Assembly: GCA_000333855.2 (NCBI GenBank)
Contig: CM007320.1
Span: 1,016,869-1,080,868 of the forward strand
Length of the DNA stretch: 64,000 nucleotides
Direction of reading: 5' to 3'
DNA from: Endotrypanum monterogeii
Taxonomy: Eukaryota; Euglenozoa; Kinetoplastea; Trypanosomatida; Trypanosomatidae
Below the pieces are notes generated by a model. It did no database searches and had not been told where the DNA came from. It saw nothing but the letters and a program-made list of their open reading frames with translations. Of this stretch, positions 32,297 through 42,271 are shown piece by piece (within the stretch, counting starts at the first letter, position 1; every line of letters starts with the position of its first letter). The position numbers and the translations under genes are program-made.

Positions 32297-32670
32297 GTCG
32301 ACACGATCGAACATGTTTCAAAATATGCCGTCAACGTGACTACCTTGCTGTTTAGAACTTTCCTCGTCGCGATGCATCTCCTTTCTGTTCCGTTACAGGG
32401 AGTCCCCTCACGCAGCACACAGAGCGGAACGGAACGGAACGGAAGACAACTAAAACACGAGCGACGTTTTTTTTTTTTACAGGGTAAGAGAAAAAATATA
32501 TATTGGGGTCAACGAATCTGCCTCAGCTGTGCGACAGAGAAGAGAGGAAGTGATTGCAGAGTGGAGAGGGGGAGCGGGAAAAGGATACCGGAGACTGGGG
32601 AGATAATGAGACTGATATGGAGAGGCACACCGTGGCGGCGCGACACGCACACAGAAAGACACAAAAATAT
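32297..32670. repeat. 374-bp direct repeat, copy 1
   Basis: This copy is nearly identical to 32962-33336, in the same orientation. I see only a swapped TC/CT pair and one inserted base. The match starts at GTCGACACGATCG and ends at AAAAATAT, after which the two copies differ. Confidence 0.9.
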
Positions 32671-32936
32671 GTCCGCCCCTTACGCACACACGTCCACACT
32701 TTCTCCTTACCGCGCTAAAGACGCAGTGGCTCCCGATGCCTTCCATTAAACCCCTCTGATTCCACAAAAAAATTGAACCCTTTGTTACGTTAGGGGTCGC
32801 GCAAAGATAATGATCAACAGTTGACGTACGCACGTTACACATTTGTTTTATGAATACACACACACACACACACATGCACGTATGTATACGTATATATATA
32901 TATATTTATCTGTGTGTGTGTGTGTGTGTGTGTATT

Positions 32937-32961
32937 NNNNNNNNNNNNNNNNNNNNNNNNN
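32937..32961. other. Assembly gap (25 N)
   Basis: A short N run that follows a TG tract. The second copy of the 374-base repeat begins at the first base after the gap. Confidence 0.95.
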
Positions 32962-33336
32962 GTCGACACGATCGAACATGTTCTAAAATATGCCGTCAAC
33001 GTGACTACCTTGCTGTTTAGTAACTTTCCTCGTCGCGATGCATCTCCTTTCTGTTCCGTTACAGGGAGTCCCCTCACGCAGCACACAGAGCGGAACGGAA
33101 CGGAACGGAAGACAACTAAAACACGAGCGACGTTTTTTTTTTTTACAGGGTAAGAGAAAAAATATATATTGGGGTCAACGAATCTGCCTCAGCTGTGCGA
33201 CAGAGAAGAGAGGAAGTGATTGCAGAGTGGAGAGGGGGAGCGGGAAAAGGATACCGGAGACTGGGGAGATAATGAGACTGATATGGAGAGGCACACCGTG
33301 GCGGCGCGACACGCACACAGAAAGACACAAAAATAT
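32962..33336. repeat. 374-bp direct repeat, copy 2
   Basis: This is the second copy of the block at 32297. Its left border coincides with the gap, so its full extent on that side is unknown. It could be a real tandem duplication or a residue of assembly. Confidence 0.9.
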
Positions 33337-33590
33337 TTACAGATAAAAATTGCGTATATCATGGGGGAAGAAGAAAAGAGAAAGATTCATACGAAGTTTT
33401 CACCTCAGAGAGCACTATTCGCTTAGAAAAGTTTAAGATGTCATTAAATAGAAATGTACTTCTATCGAGCACTAAACGCGCTGCCGCTTGCATGAGCGCG
33501 CACACACGATCGGGTCTACAGAGAAGAGCCGAAAATCGCTCATCGAATCGCTCAAAAAAAAAGGCTTTCGCCCACCAGCTGTCAGTCCAG

Positions 33591-33794
33591 CTACACACTG
33601 GTAGGCACGCCCCCTCCACCTACGCAGCCAGTTGACTGTTCTGCCGATGGTCCTCTCTTAGCCTTTTCCTGGTCGGGCTCTACAAGCTCCTGCCTCGCGT
33701 CCTCGGGCTGACTGGACTGGAGGCGCCGTCGCCACATGCACACTGTGGCAGTCACTACGACAGCGATGATAGCACCAACACAGAATGTTGCCAG
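33591..33794 (-). other. In-frame continuation after TGA encoding a lost or readthrough membrane anchor
   Basis: Directly after the TGA that ends acid phosphatase paralogue 2, the same frame stays open for 67 codons to TAG at 33591-33593. It begins LATFCVGAIIAVVV and continues hydrophobic for about 20 residues. WRRR then follows as a stop-transfer signal, and after it a hydrophilic acidic/basic tail (EDARQELVEPDQEKAKRG). This is the arrangement of the C-terminus of paralogue 1. The base after the stop is C (TGA-C), which in other eukaryotes is the weakest stop context. Confidence 0.8.
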
Positions 33795-35306
33795 TCACAC
33801 CCTCACATCAGCGCCAGCACTCAAGCGCTTAGATGTGAGATGCCCCTCCCCATCCTCGCCGTTACCGCCCGATCTCAGGCAACTGCTCTTGGAGCACACG
33901 CAGTGCCAGTTCACGGTGTTGAGGGTGTAACCGGCCTCACACGCGTATTGGGGGCACACAGAGCGGTAGAACTGGCACGTACTCGGGATCAGAACAGTAG
34001 GGGGAATCCCATCGATCACCGTCTCGGTGGGGCAGTTGATGATGTCAATGGTCTCCTGATCGAGGTAGCAGTAGCCACGCTCGTGCACTGGCTCCGACCA
34101 TTTCACGAAGCGCTTGAAGTCATCGAAGGCACAGATGTTATCATCCGCCTTGTAGACGGCACCGTGGCCGTCGATGCACTTCATCTGCCACGTAGGATCC
34201 CAGGCAAACTTGAATTCTGTATCGGGACTCTGGCCAGGGTGACCGCGCAGGATACGAACGTAGTACTCACTGGTCCTCGTGTCCTGCAGCAGCTCCGCAA
34301 CAAGCACCTGGGCAAAGGGCGGCAGCATGCCATCCGAGGTCCGGTCACCGAGTGTACCCCAGACTGGACTCAGAGTAGTGTCATGAGCGCTGTAATGCAT
34401 CAACTTATAGATCTTTGAGTCCTCCTCGCCCTCAGTTACAGTATTCATGTTCGTGACAAGCTGCTGTAAAAACTGCTGACCGCGACCGCCCTGGTTGAGC
34501 ATGAGCGGATCAGCTTGGTCGTAGTGATACTCGTAGTCGAACAGGACACGTGTTATGCTCCTCAGCTTCTCGAAGTTGGACTTCAGCAGCGGGTACTTGT
34601 CCAACTCACCCACAGCCATCTTTGCGGCAGCGATGTCGAAAAGCGTGTGCGCACATTCGGAGCGCGTCTCATAGTCGCTGCAGAAGCCCTCCTGGTGGAT
34701 CTCGGCACCAATTGCTGTGAGTTGCTTCCAGTCAGGGAAAAGCTTATCCGTGTGGGGGTTGCACACAGCGCGTATCAGCGGCTTATTTCGAGAGTAGAAC
34801 ATCTTCGTCCACGGATGTACGTTGGTATTTAGTAGCAGATCGCTAGGCTCCGGCATGGTATGGATAGCAGCATACAAGCTGCTTGTGTTTGGGAAGAAGC
34901 CGCGCAGGAAGGCTTCAGCGCTCTGCAGGGTACGTAGGACATCAGTAGAGCGGCTGTAACATACGTCCAGGTCGTAGCTCGGCGATTCGAACATCGGCGA
35001 GCTCACCACGGACTTATCGGTGTTATAGCGGGTGCGCAGAAAGCTGCCAACCTTCAGCAGCATATCAACACCCGCCCACGAAAGGTACCCGCACGGGGAC
35101 TCGGTGCAAATCAACGTTTCGTTGCTGCGCGGCAGGCCGGAGCGCGCACCGTGGCGATGCAGTACCTGCACCTGAAGCAGCTTCAAGCCCCCCGGTATGG
35201 CCGCAGAGGCCTTGTCGAGGGGCCGCGCATCGACCGCACAGATGACGCATGCAACCAGCACCGCCGTCAGGGCAGCGGCCACGCCGACTCGGCTTACACG
35301 ACTCAT
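33795..35306 (-). CDS. Histidine acid phosphatase, paralogue 2, ending before its membrane anchor
   Basis: ATG at 35306 gives 503 residues; the few codons upstream have no ATG. A signal peptide is clear (about residues 1-27, core AAALTAVLVACVICAV). The phosphatase motif is RHGARSG at 51-57, lacking the usual proline of RHGxRxP. The central SRSTDVLRTLQS block and the catalytic HD pair (His308-Asp309 in HYSAHDTT) are intact, so the domain should be active. It shares many blocks with paralogue 1 (for example LICTESPCGYL versus LICGTEFPCGHL). The frame ends at TGA 33795-33797, just before an encoded transmembrane segment. As annotated, the product would be secreted. The stop could be a real change, a sequencing error, or a readthrough site. 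Confidence 0.85.
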   Translation of the reverse strand: MSRVSRVGVAAALTAVLVACVICAVDARPLDKASAAIPGGLKLLQVQVLHRHGARSGLPRSNETLICTESPCGYLSWAGVDMLLKVGSFLRTRYNTDKSVVSSPMFESPSYDLDVCYSRSTDVLRTLQSAEAFLRGFFPNTSSLYAAIHTMPEPSDLLLNTNVHPWTKMFYSRNKPLIRAVCNPHTDKLFPDWKQLTAIGAEIHQEGFCSDYETRSECAHTLFDIAAAKMAVGELDKYPLLKSNFEKLRSITRVLFDYEYHYDQADPLMLNQGGRGQQFLQQLVTNMNTVTEGEEDSKIYKLMHYSAHDTTLSPVWGTLGDRTSDGMLPPFAQVLVAELLQDTRTSEYYVRILRGHPGQSPDTEFKFAWDPTWQMKCIDGHGAVYKADDNICAFDDFKRFVKWSEPVHERGYCYLDQETIDIINCPTETVIDGIPPTVLIPSTCQFYRSVCPQYACEAGYTLNTVNWHCVCSKSSCLRSGGNGEDGEGHLTSKRLSAGADVRV

Positions 35307-36593
35307 CAGGCACAACAGCAGTAGCGGGTGAGCAAGACGTGCGTCCGGTGCTCACAGAAAGCTGCACGTAGGTACCACTCCACGGCGGTAGGTCAGACGC
35401 TGGCACCGGAGACCCCGATTAAGCAGTCACGGACAATGTGGGAGAGAAAACACTAAATGGCCAGGAGAGGGGGCGACAGCGAGACAGTGAGAACGGCCAG
35501 GGATTTGGGGAATGAGGGGGGATGAGGGAATGCAGTTGGAATCAGAGGGAAAGACACGTTCACGGTGTTTTCTCTCTGTTCCGGTACGCAGGGAAACAGC
35601 GAGAGTCTAATGCCGTTCGACGTGTACAGAGGTGAGCGAGATGAGTTGGTGTTGTGTGTGTGTGTGTGTGTAAGTGTGTGTATGAGGTGCACGGCGACAG
35701 GACGAGGGGAGGACGAGGCCAGAGTTATGGAAAGCGGCGCAACAGCATACAACGAAAGAGCAAAATGTGTTTGTGGTGACGAAAGGCGGCAAACATGCCC
35801 AGAGCCGTCGCCCGCACCCGCAGGCGAGAAACAAACGCGATGCCCCCGCACCACCAGGTATAGGGACCGCAAATCCCCTGCGACGAGCAGCCGAAGCCGC
35901 GCGCCTCTGCGACACCTCGTCGGTTCTCTAGCCACCGTAATAGGAAAAGACGTGCGCGCGGCGTGCCGCACCCACCCCCAGCAAACGAAAAGAATGGCGC
36001 CACGACACCGCGCTTCGGGCTCTCAAGTGGCGTGTGTGGCGCAGTGCGAAAACAGCAATCACCCTCATCCCCTTGTAGCCTCTTCGCACCCCTCTGAGCA
36101 GAGACACAGCCGCCAGTACTATTTTCAGGCGCCACAGCAAGCAACCGGCCCTGCTTCACTATTCCTGCTGATTTTCCCAATCAGCGTGCTTCAAGTTCGC
36201 ATCTTCGTGGAGATCAGCAGCCACAGCGCCCCACACATTCGAAGGGATCGGGCAGCGCACGTACGCGGGCGGCACGCTGGCGTGTGCCGCCGTATGAGCA
36301 ATGTGCAGCTTGGAAAAAGTGAGGGACACAAACACGACGCACACCACCACTGTCGCTGGCCTCGCCATCCCCATATCTCGGCCCGCCCACCTCAGAGCAA
36401 GACAGTCATCACAAAACACTTGTTAACAGATATACATACAGTTTGCCTCTCCGGCTGGTTTACATCACGTAAAAAGACTCTACCGTGCACGCGGGCTCAG
36501 ACACGCGCACGCACTGGCAACCATACCGCCTCGCCCACTCGCCCCACAACGAAAACCGTGGAGTTACAGGCCCTCATCGACGAGCTCGACACG
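35307..36593. other. Intergenic spacer
   Basis: No firm gene. The minus strand has a 71-codon frame (36159-36374) with a hydrophobic N-terminus. A short TG tract lies near 35655-35671. Long frames on the plus strand here run antisense into the neighbouring gene and are not credible. Confidence 0.55.
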
Positions 36594-38756
36594 CTACATC
36601 ACAAGGATGTAAGACGGAAGTGGTATCACCGCACCATGAGTGGAGTACACCTGCAAAATACAGGTTCCACTAGACCCGGCAGGCAGCAGCTCGCCCGCGC
36701 TGGCGGGGGCGGGTCTTCCTGTAACCCTGCGCACACTAGGGACCCCGCCGGCTCGCACCTCCAACGCCACAGCGGCGGGGCTCCCGCTTTGGATAAGCAT
36801 GCTGGTGGCCCTACCATCACACCCTCCGTCGCAACCATCGGCGCTCAGGGGAGCCACGAGCAGCGATGTCGGGTAGGCGCTGACAACAGTCTCGCTAGAG
36901 TGCCAAGTCGGCATACTTACCCCCTTGGCTGGGTGCAACAATACTGGAGCGGTGTCGCTGTTGCGGCTGCTATTGGGGGTACGCTTCTCCGAAACAGGTG
37001 CAGTGATGGAGGCAGAGGTGCACAGAGGGGGGTCTTCTTCGCCCGAGGTGGTCAACGACGTGCGACAATCAGCTGCCGGTACACACGACAACTCCCGTCG
37101 ATCAGAAGGGCTCGACTCGGCTCCGCCACAGGGCCCGGCACTTGAACATTGCTGCTCGTTTCTCGCCAGATCCTGGGGAGCAGCGGCACCAAGAGGGGCC
37201 GCCCCGGTGTCCCTTCGCATGCTGGACAGGGCAGCAGCCCAGTGAACAGGCCGAAAGAAACGGGCGTCGGTTTCGGCCTCCAGAGGAAGCCGACCCAGCA
37301 CACCACACCCGTCCACGCGAGCCGTCGTCGTGGTCACACAAGCCCGGATCACGCCACGCGTCAGCATCGTACCACACGAAAGCCACACGCTGGGGCTCGT
37401 CGTTTCCAGCAACGTCCACGTGCTGCAGCAATGCACACGCACTACTTTCACGCTCGAACCTCGCGCCCCCAGCCCATGGTGCTGACTACTATCCTGGATT
37501 GTCGCACCGAGGGCTGTACCACGGTCGCGGCTCTCGTCGCTGGACATGGCAGCCGGTCCTGCGTCGTCACGCAGACGCGGCACACGCAACGGGTAGTAGG
37601 TGCTCTCCGTAGAGGCATAGGGTGCCCGCAAAGTCGCGTAGGTCTTGGCGTCCAGCCGCCGGTGATCCTTCGATGTGGTGGCCGTGTGATCATGCACCAT
37701 CAATTCCTCGTGTCCCCCCGTGCCAGCCAGTGGCACAACAGTGGGGCGACTGAGACGCTTCGTGTGTCCCAGACCCAGCTGACCGCACGTGTTGTCACCA
37801 AAGGCATAAAGCAGTCCGCTGCGGAGCAGCACGAAGCTGTGTGAGTCGGCCGCAGACACCTGAACTATATCCATCCCAAACAGCAGCGGAATCGCGCGGA
37901 AGGTGGGTTGCACGAGAGTCGGGCGCGACCCGCCAAGCTGGCCTTGCCCGCCAGTGCCACACGCGTAGACACAGCGACCTGACCGGGTGAGCAAGAGTGT
38001 GTGGTGCGCACCGCATGCGACCTGCGCAATGCGCCGGTCAGTCGGAGGCGGGACGCGCCGCCATGAAGCGTTCGCGGAACACGTCGGTGTTTCCTTGGCA
38101 CCCGCAGCCGACGACGAAGCACCGCAAGCGAGCGATGAGGGTGACAGCGCCAACCCGATAGCGACACGGCAATCCGTACCGCGACCTACCAGTGTATTTG
38201 TGCCCTGGCACCTGGAGTCATCACGGTGTGCGCCGTCCGCCAGCGCACTCTCCCCAAATCCGGCAATACGCTTGGGTGCACTCAGTGTAGGCGCACTCGT
38301 GCCACGGAGACCCTGGCCCTCAGCAAAGCTGCCAGCGGCGTCGTCCTGCGACCACACAGAGCCGTCCCCCAGCTGCCCGTACGTGTTGTCGTAGCCGCAG
38401 CTGTAAACGGCTCCGGAGGCTGTGCAGTACACGATATGCGACGCCCCCGCTGCGACATCCACAACTGCTTCACCGCCGCTCTCCAGCACCGAGATGCGTG
38501 CGCTCCCTGCAGCGCCGTCGATGACAGGGTTTGCAAGAAGCAGCAGCACACCATCGCTGCGGAGCAACACGGAGTACACCGCTTTGCAGGACGCCACCTT
38601 CTCGACCCTGTGTTGCGGCGTCGACTGGTCCGTCGGTGATTGTGATGCGTCCAAGAGCGGACGCAAAGCATCCGCCACGGATTCGGCAGACTCAGCCAGG
38701 GTGCACAGCGTCGCCTCCGTCGGCACGACAGCTGCTGTGGGCACAACGGCGAACAT
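36594..38756 (-). CDS. RCC1-repeat protein
   Basis: ATG at 38756 (MFAVVPTAAVV) is the first in-frame ATG and gives 720 residues. RCC1-type repeats are visible in the N-terminal half: VYSCGYDNTYGQLGDGS near residue 120, VYACGTGGQGQLGGS near 265, and LYAFGDNTCGQLGLG near 322. Each is followed by the typical turn and strand. Low-complexity inserts separate the repeats. The C-terminal half is divergent, with Cys/Thr/Ser-rich stretches and no clear motif. RCC1 repeats form a seven-bladed propeller used as a protein-binding or exchange-factor platform, but this copy is too divergent to call a Ran exchange factor. No signal peptide or membrane segment is seen. A scaffold or regulator role is the safest inference. 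Confidence 0.85.
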   Translation of the reverse strand: MFAVVPTAAVVPTEATLCTLAESAESVADALRPLLDASQSPTDQSTPQHRVEKVASCKAVYSVLLRSDGVLLLLANPVIDGAAGSARISVLESGGEAVVDVAAGASHIVYCTASGAVYSCGYDNTYGQLGDGSVWSQDDAAGSFAEGQGLRGTSAPTLSAPKRIAGFGESALADGAHRDDSRCQGTNTLVGRGTDCRVAIGLALSPSSLACGASSSAAGAKETPTCSANASWRRVPPPTDRRIAQVACGAHHTLLLTRSGRCVYACGTGGQGQLGGSRPTLVQPTFRAIPLLFGMDIVQVSAADSHSFVLLRSGLLYAFGDNTCGQLGLGHTKRLSRPTVVPLAGTGGHEELMVHDHTATTSKDHRRLDAKTYATLRAPYASTESTYYPLRVPRLRDDAGPAAMSSDESRDRGTALGATIQDSSQHHGLGARGSSVKVVRVHCCSTWTLLETTSPSVWLSCGTMLTRGVIRACVTTTTARVDGCGVLGRLPLEAETDARFFRPVHWAAALSSMRRDTGAAPLGAAAPQDLARNEQQCSSAGPCGGAESSPSDRRELSCVPAADCRTSLTTSGEEDPPLCTSASITAPVSEKRTPNSSRNSDTAPVLLHPAKGVSMPTWHSSETVVSAYPTSLLVAPLSADGCDGGCDGRATSMLIQSGSPAAVALEVRAGGVPSVRRVTGRPAPASAGELLPAGSSGTCILQVYSTHGAVIPLPSYILVM

Positions 38757-40699
38757 AGCCTGAGCAGTGTGTCTGACAATACGTGCACAGAAGAGGGATA
38801 TGAAGGAAGTGGTAATCTCACAGGATACGCGGAGATAAAAGAAAAGGCGGAAAGCTGCGACAACCTTCACTAACTCCTGCAGCACCTCTCAATCGTCGTC
38901 TTGAGTATGAGCCACTGTCGGATACGCGTGGGTGCGCGTCGCTCAGGGGTGTAAAGTAAACGGGAGGAAACAACACAGAGGGAGGTCTGACGGGGTGCAG
39001 GAGGGACATAACGAGATATTCGGGAACATGGGCAAACACACACACACACACACACACACAAGCGCGCGCCCGCCGCCATGGTGGCGTGGTCACTGGGTCG
39101 AACGCAACACATAATCCTCGTAAGAGCATGAAAAAGCAGTCCTGTGGACTTCCCGAATAGATCAGGGCGCACAGGCAAAGCGGATCGCCGTGCGCCAATA
39201 CAGCGGAAAAGCACACGGCACTCTGGCGCACGGCCGCTGAGCAGCATTCTCTCACCACCAGCACCGCCACATATGCAGTGTCTCGGGCACGTTCGGGTGG
39301 CCCTCACATTCCTCGGCCATTGGCGGTCAACGTACTGTCGGGCCCACGCCGTCACGGATATACTACGCACCCTCTGCGAAAGAAAAGGTGTCCTTGTCTA
39401 CGTGGGCTCTATGGCCTCTGAGCATTCGAAGCGGGAGCGATCGACCGTGTAAACCGCGAACGTTGTGACCCGGCCACCTTACCTGAAGGGGCCGTGGATC
39501 ACGGAAACGCCAGCATGCGGGGGAGAAAGCGGCAAGTGTCGACCGAGCACAAACGCACCAAACGCCCAACCTTCTCCCCTTCCTCCCCCACGCGCCAATG
39601 CACACACGCGGGGAAACACGCGTCTCCCAAAGCACGGCGGCGAATTGTGCCGAAACAAGAAAAAAAAGGACGGAGAAACAGAACACCACAACTCACCCAT
39701 ACAGCGCGCACGCACTGCTATCCTCCAACCCACTGTGCGTCACGAAAAACCACCGCGCCCGGCTTCCTCCCAGAACAGAAAAAAAAACGATAACTGCACA
39801 TCTGCAAATGACCCAATCACGCTGAAAATGGAAGAAGAAAAGAAAACATATTTCTCTAGTACACCCACCCCGCACCACAACCCTCCGGCAAACCCCAACC
39901 AGCCGGAACCCAGGGCCCGGCGAGGCGCCCCCGAGCCGCACCGGCACCCACAACACCACCCCGGCGGCGCAAAGGCACCCGCCGCAGCGGGCCCCCGGGT
40001 GCCACGCCGCGCATGCCACGGCCACGGATAGCAGGCGGCCACGACACCAGCCCCCCACAGGATAACCCAGGGGGGGCCGCCCCCCCCGCGGCGGGCACCG
40101 GGCCCCCACACCACACCGGGAGGTTCCCACAACGCAAGCCATTAGCGCGGGAGTCACTTGATATGGAAGAGAATAAGCTGAGTGTGTACCTGACAGCAGT
40201 CCGCAATTCCCCTAAGAACTGGCTCGGTGTCGATAGCACAAAGTAGTTGAAGATGTCCTACCGCTGGCCTCACTGCCATGCGCAACGCATCTGTACATGG
40301 TGTTGCTACATACCAACTCAGCTTTACGGCGTTTTTTTCCACTTTTTCCTTGTGTGTCTACACCTGGTATATAAAGATATATATTGCTGTGCATGCCTGG
40401 ACAATCACACAAGTGCTAAGAGAGACGGCCTTTTGATTGGAAGAGCCCGCTGGCATTGAATAAAAAGAATATTAATATTGGAGGAGGTTACCCTCATCTT
40501 TTGCTTCTTATTGTTTGCACTTACCCGCGAAAAGCAGATAGCACTCAATCCGCCTCATTTTTTTCTGTCCCTCCCCCACCCTCTCATCTCGCCCTCCGTC
40601 CCTTCACGACAAGTAGGAAGCCGTATACGGCTGAGGAGGCAAGGGAGAAATAATGAAGAAGAGGGAAAAAGACGAATCTCGGCGCCGTGGGCTGGGCGG
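38757..40699. other. Intergenic spacer holding the second GC-rich dispersed repeat
   Basis: No protein gene seen. There is a CA tract at 39036-39060, then an A/C-rich stretch (about 39450-39870), then the GC-rich repeat (39873-40141), then ordinary AT-richer spacer. The A/C-rich stretch resembles the composition of the strand-switch region to the left. Confidence 0.6.
39873..40141. repeat. GC-rich dispersed repeat, copy 2
   Basis: This is nearly identical to 21151-21422. The central 180 bases show no difference that I could find, with small changes at both ends and in C/G-run lengths. It lies between the RCC1-repeat gene and the folylpolyglutamate synthase gene, downstream of the latter. Confidence 0.9.
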
Positions 40700-42271
40700 C
40701 TATTCGGGACGGCGCCCACCAGCCTCGTACACCTTCAGGAGTCTTACAACATCACCGACCAGAAAGAGAGAGCCGCACACAAACACCTGAGCGGGCTTCG
40801 AGGCGTCCTCGTTGTCGCTGGCGGCCGGCACAACAAGGTCAAAGATGTCCTCGAGCGCGTGGAACGGCCTGGCGCACGGAAGACAGGTGACCTCACGAAA
40901 CAAGCTTCTCCAGCACTCAGTCATTGACACCATCTTCTCCTTCATTTCACTCCTGATCCCCTCCACATCATCAGGGTCAGGCGAACGCGACGTCTTGCGA
41001 GGATTCGACACCTGAGAAATGACCACCTTGCAAAATTGAGATATGTACGGCATGAAGGCTTTGAGAATGCACTTGGGATCGCGAGAGGTGTAGAAGATGA
41101 GCACGCGGCGCGGCGCAGGGTCTCCAGTGTGAGTAGCGCTGAATTCTAGGAACCACTGCGTAGCACGGGAGATGCTCTCCAGCGTGTGCGCGCCGTCGAG
41201 GTAAAAAGTTGTGTCGGCGCCTCCGTCGACGGGCACGATCTGTGACCGTCCAGCGTACGTCATGCTCTGGAGCACACTCCTCTCCACTTCGTCCAGTGGT
41301 AAGATAGGGGGAATATTTGCAATGCGTCGAGCAGCCATCAGCGCCAACTTGCTGTCCTCAACGGCGTGTGCGCCACCGATAGAAAGCTGAGGCCAGCTAA
41401 GGATGGGAAGCACGTTGGGATCAAGCATTACGAGCGGCGTATCATTTTCTCGTGCGTGCTTCTCCAGCAGTGCGCGCGTCTCTGGATGATCCACTTGTGG
41501 AGCTGCAAAACATATCACACCAGGTTTCATGATACCAGCCTTCTCTTTGGTAATTTCCTGGAGGGTGTCACCCAAAATCTCCATGTGATCATAGCCCAGC
41601 GCCGTGATGATGCTCACCTCCGATGGAATCGTGTTGGTGGAGTCAATCCGGCCACCCATGCCAACCTCCATCACCGCAACTTCAACGCCCTCCCGCTCGA
41701 AAATATACAACGAAAGGAGAAAAATGAAACGAAAGAAGCCCGCTCGTGAGGGCGCAGCGATGTCACGATCAAGCTGACTTGCCGAGTACTGTAATGCTTC
41801 AAACTTGTCCAAAAACTCAAAGAAGTACTGCGCGTATTTATCCTCACCCAGGAGTCGACCGTCCACTATTGTCCGCTCCCGCACATCTGTGAGGTGAGGA
41901 GAGGTAAAGAGACCCACTTTGAAACCGTACGCCTGGAGAAGAGCAGCGGTGTAGGCTGAGGTGGTCCCTTTTCCCTTCGTGCCGGCAACGTGAACAAAGC
42001 GAATCCGCTCAAGGATCGAAGCAAAACCTAGTCGATCAAGGTGACGCTTCGTCAGTTCCAGGGAGTCTGGACACCTTTCTGGTCTCCTCCCCGTCATCCT
42101 CTCTACAACCTCCAACGCATCCTTAAAGGAACGCTGAAGCCGCTTGGACTTGCTGCCACCATCGCCGAGGGTACTCCTCGATGCCTCTGAATGCGTGTCC
42201 ACGAGCGATGCACTTGCCAGACCTGCAGTGTTCACCCCCGATACGCCAGAATGAAGTAGAGTGAGAGACAT
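40700..42271 (-). CDS. FPGS: Folylpolyglutamate synthase
   Basis: I chose ATG at 42271 (MSLTLLHSGVSG), which gives 523 residues. A longer upstream frame has no supporting homology but could supply an alternative start. The nucleotide-binding loop GTKGKGT is at residues 97-103, followed by the family hallmark GLFTSPHL and then VRER. Further blocks are MEVGMGGRIDSTN, ITALGYDHMEILG, KAGIMKPGV, FYLDGAHTLES (Mur-ligase C-terminal domain) and VLIFYTSRDPK. The enzyme adds glutamates to tetrahydrofolate, trapping folate in the cell and raising affinity for folate enzymes. Its level is known to affect antifolate sensitivity in Leishmania. Length and motif order are normal for the family. Confidence 0.95.
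   Translation of the reverse strand: MSLTLLHSGVSGVNTAGLASASLVDTHSEASRSTLGDGGSKSKRLQRSFKDALEVVERMTGRRPERCPDSLELTKRHLDRLGFASILERIRFVHVAGTKGKGTTSAYTAALLQAYGFKVGLFTSPHLTDVRERTIVDGRLLGEDKYAQYFFEFLDKFEALQYSASQLDRDIAAPSRAGFFRFIFLLSLYIFEREGVEVAVMEVGMGGRIDSTNTIPSEVSIITALGYDHMEILGDTLQEITKEKAGIMKPGVICFAAPQVDHPETRALLEKHARENDTPLVMLDPNVLPILSWPQLSIGGAHAVEDSKLALMAARRIANIPPILPLDEVERSVLQSMTYAGRSQIVPVDGGADTTFYLDGAHTLESISRATQWFLEFSATHTGDPAPRRVLIFYTSRDPKCILKAFMPYISQFCKVVISQVSNPRKTSRSPDPDDVEGIRSEMKEKMVSMTECWRSLFREVTCLPCARPFHALEDIFDLVVPAASDNEDASKPAQVFVCGSLFLVGDVVRLLKVYEAGGRRPE

Larger units (their letters stand above)
30127..33590. other. Long intergenic spacer with a duplicated block and a gap
   Basis: These 3.5 kb contain no supported gene. 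Purine-rich sequence on the plus strand dominates 31600-32200. There are CA tracts at 30941-30967 and 32855-32874, a TG tract just before the gap, a 25-N gap at 32937-32961, and a 374-base direct duplication on its two sides. Confidence 0.65.

Noticed and set aside
35565..37145. 526-codon plus-strand frame
   Set aside because: Crosses a spacer and then runs antisense to the RCC1-repeat gene; low-complexity translation.
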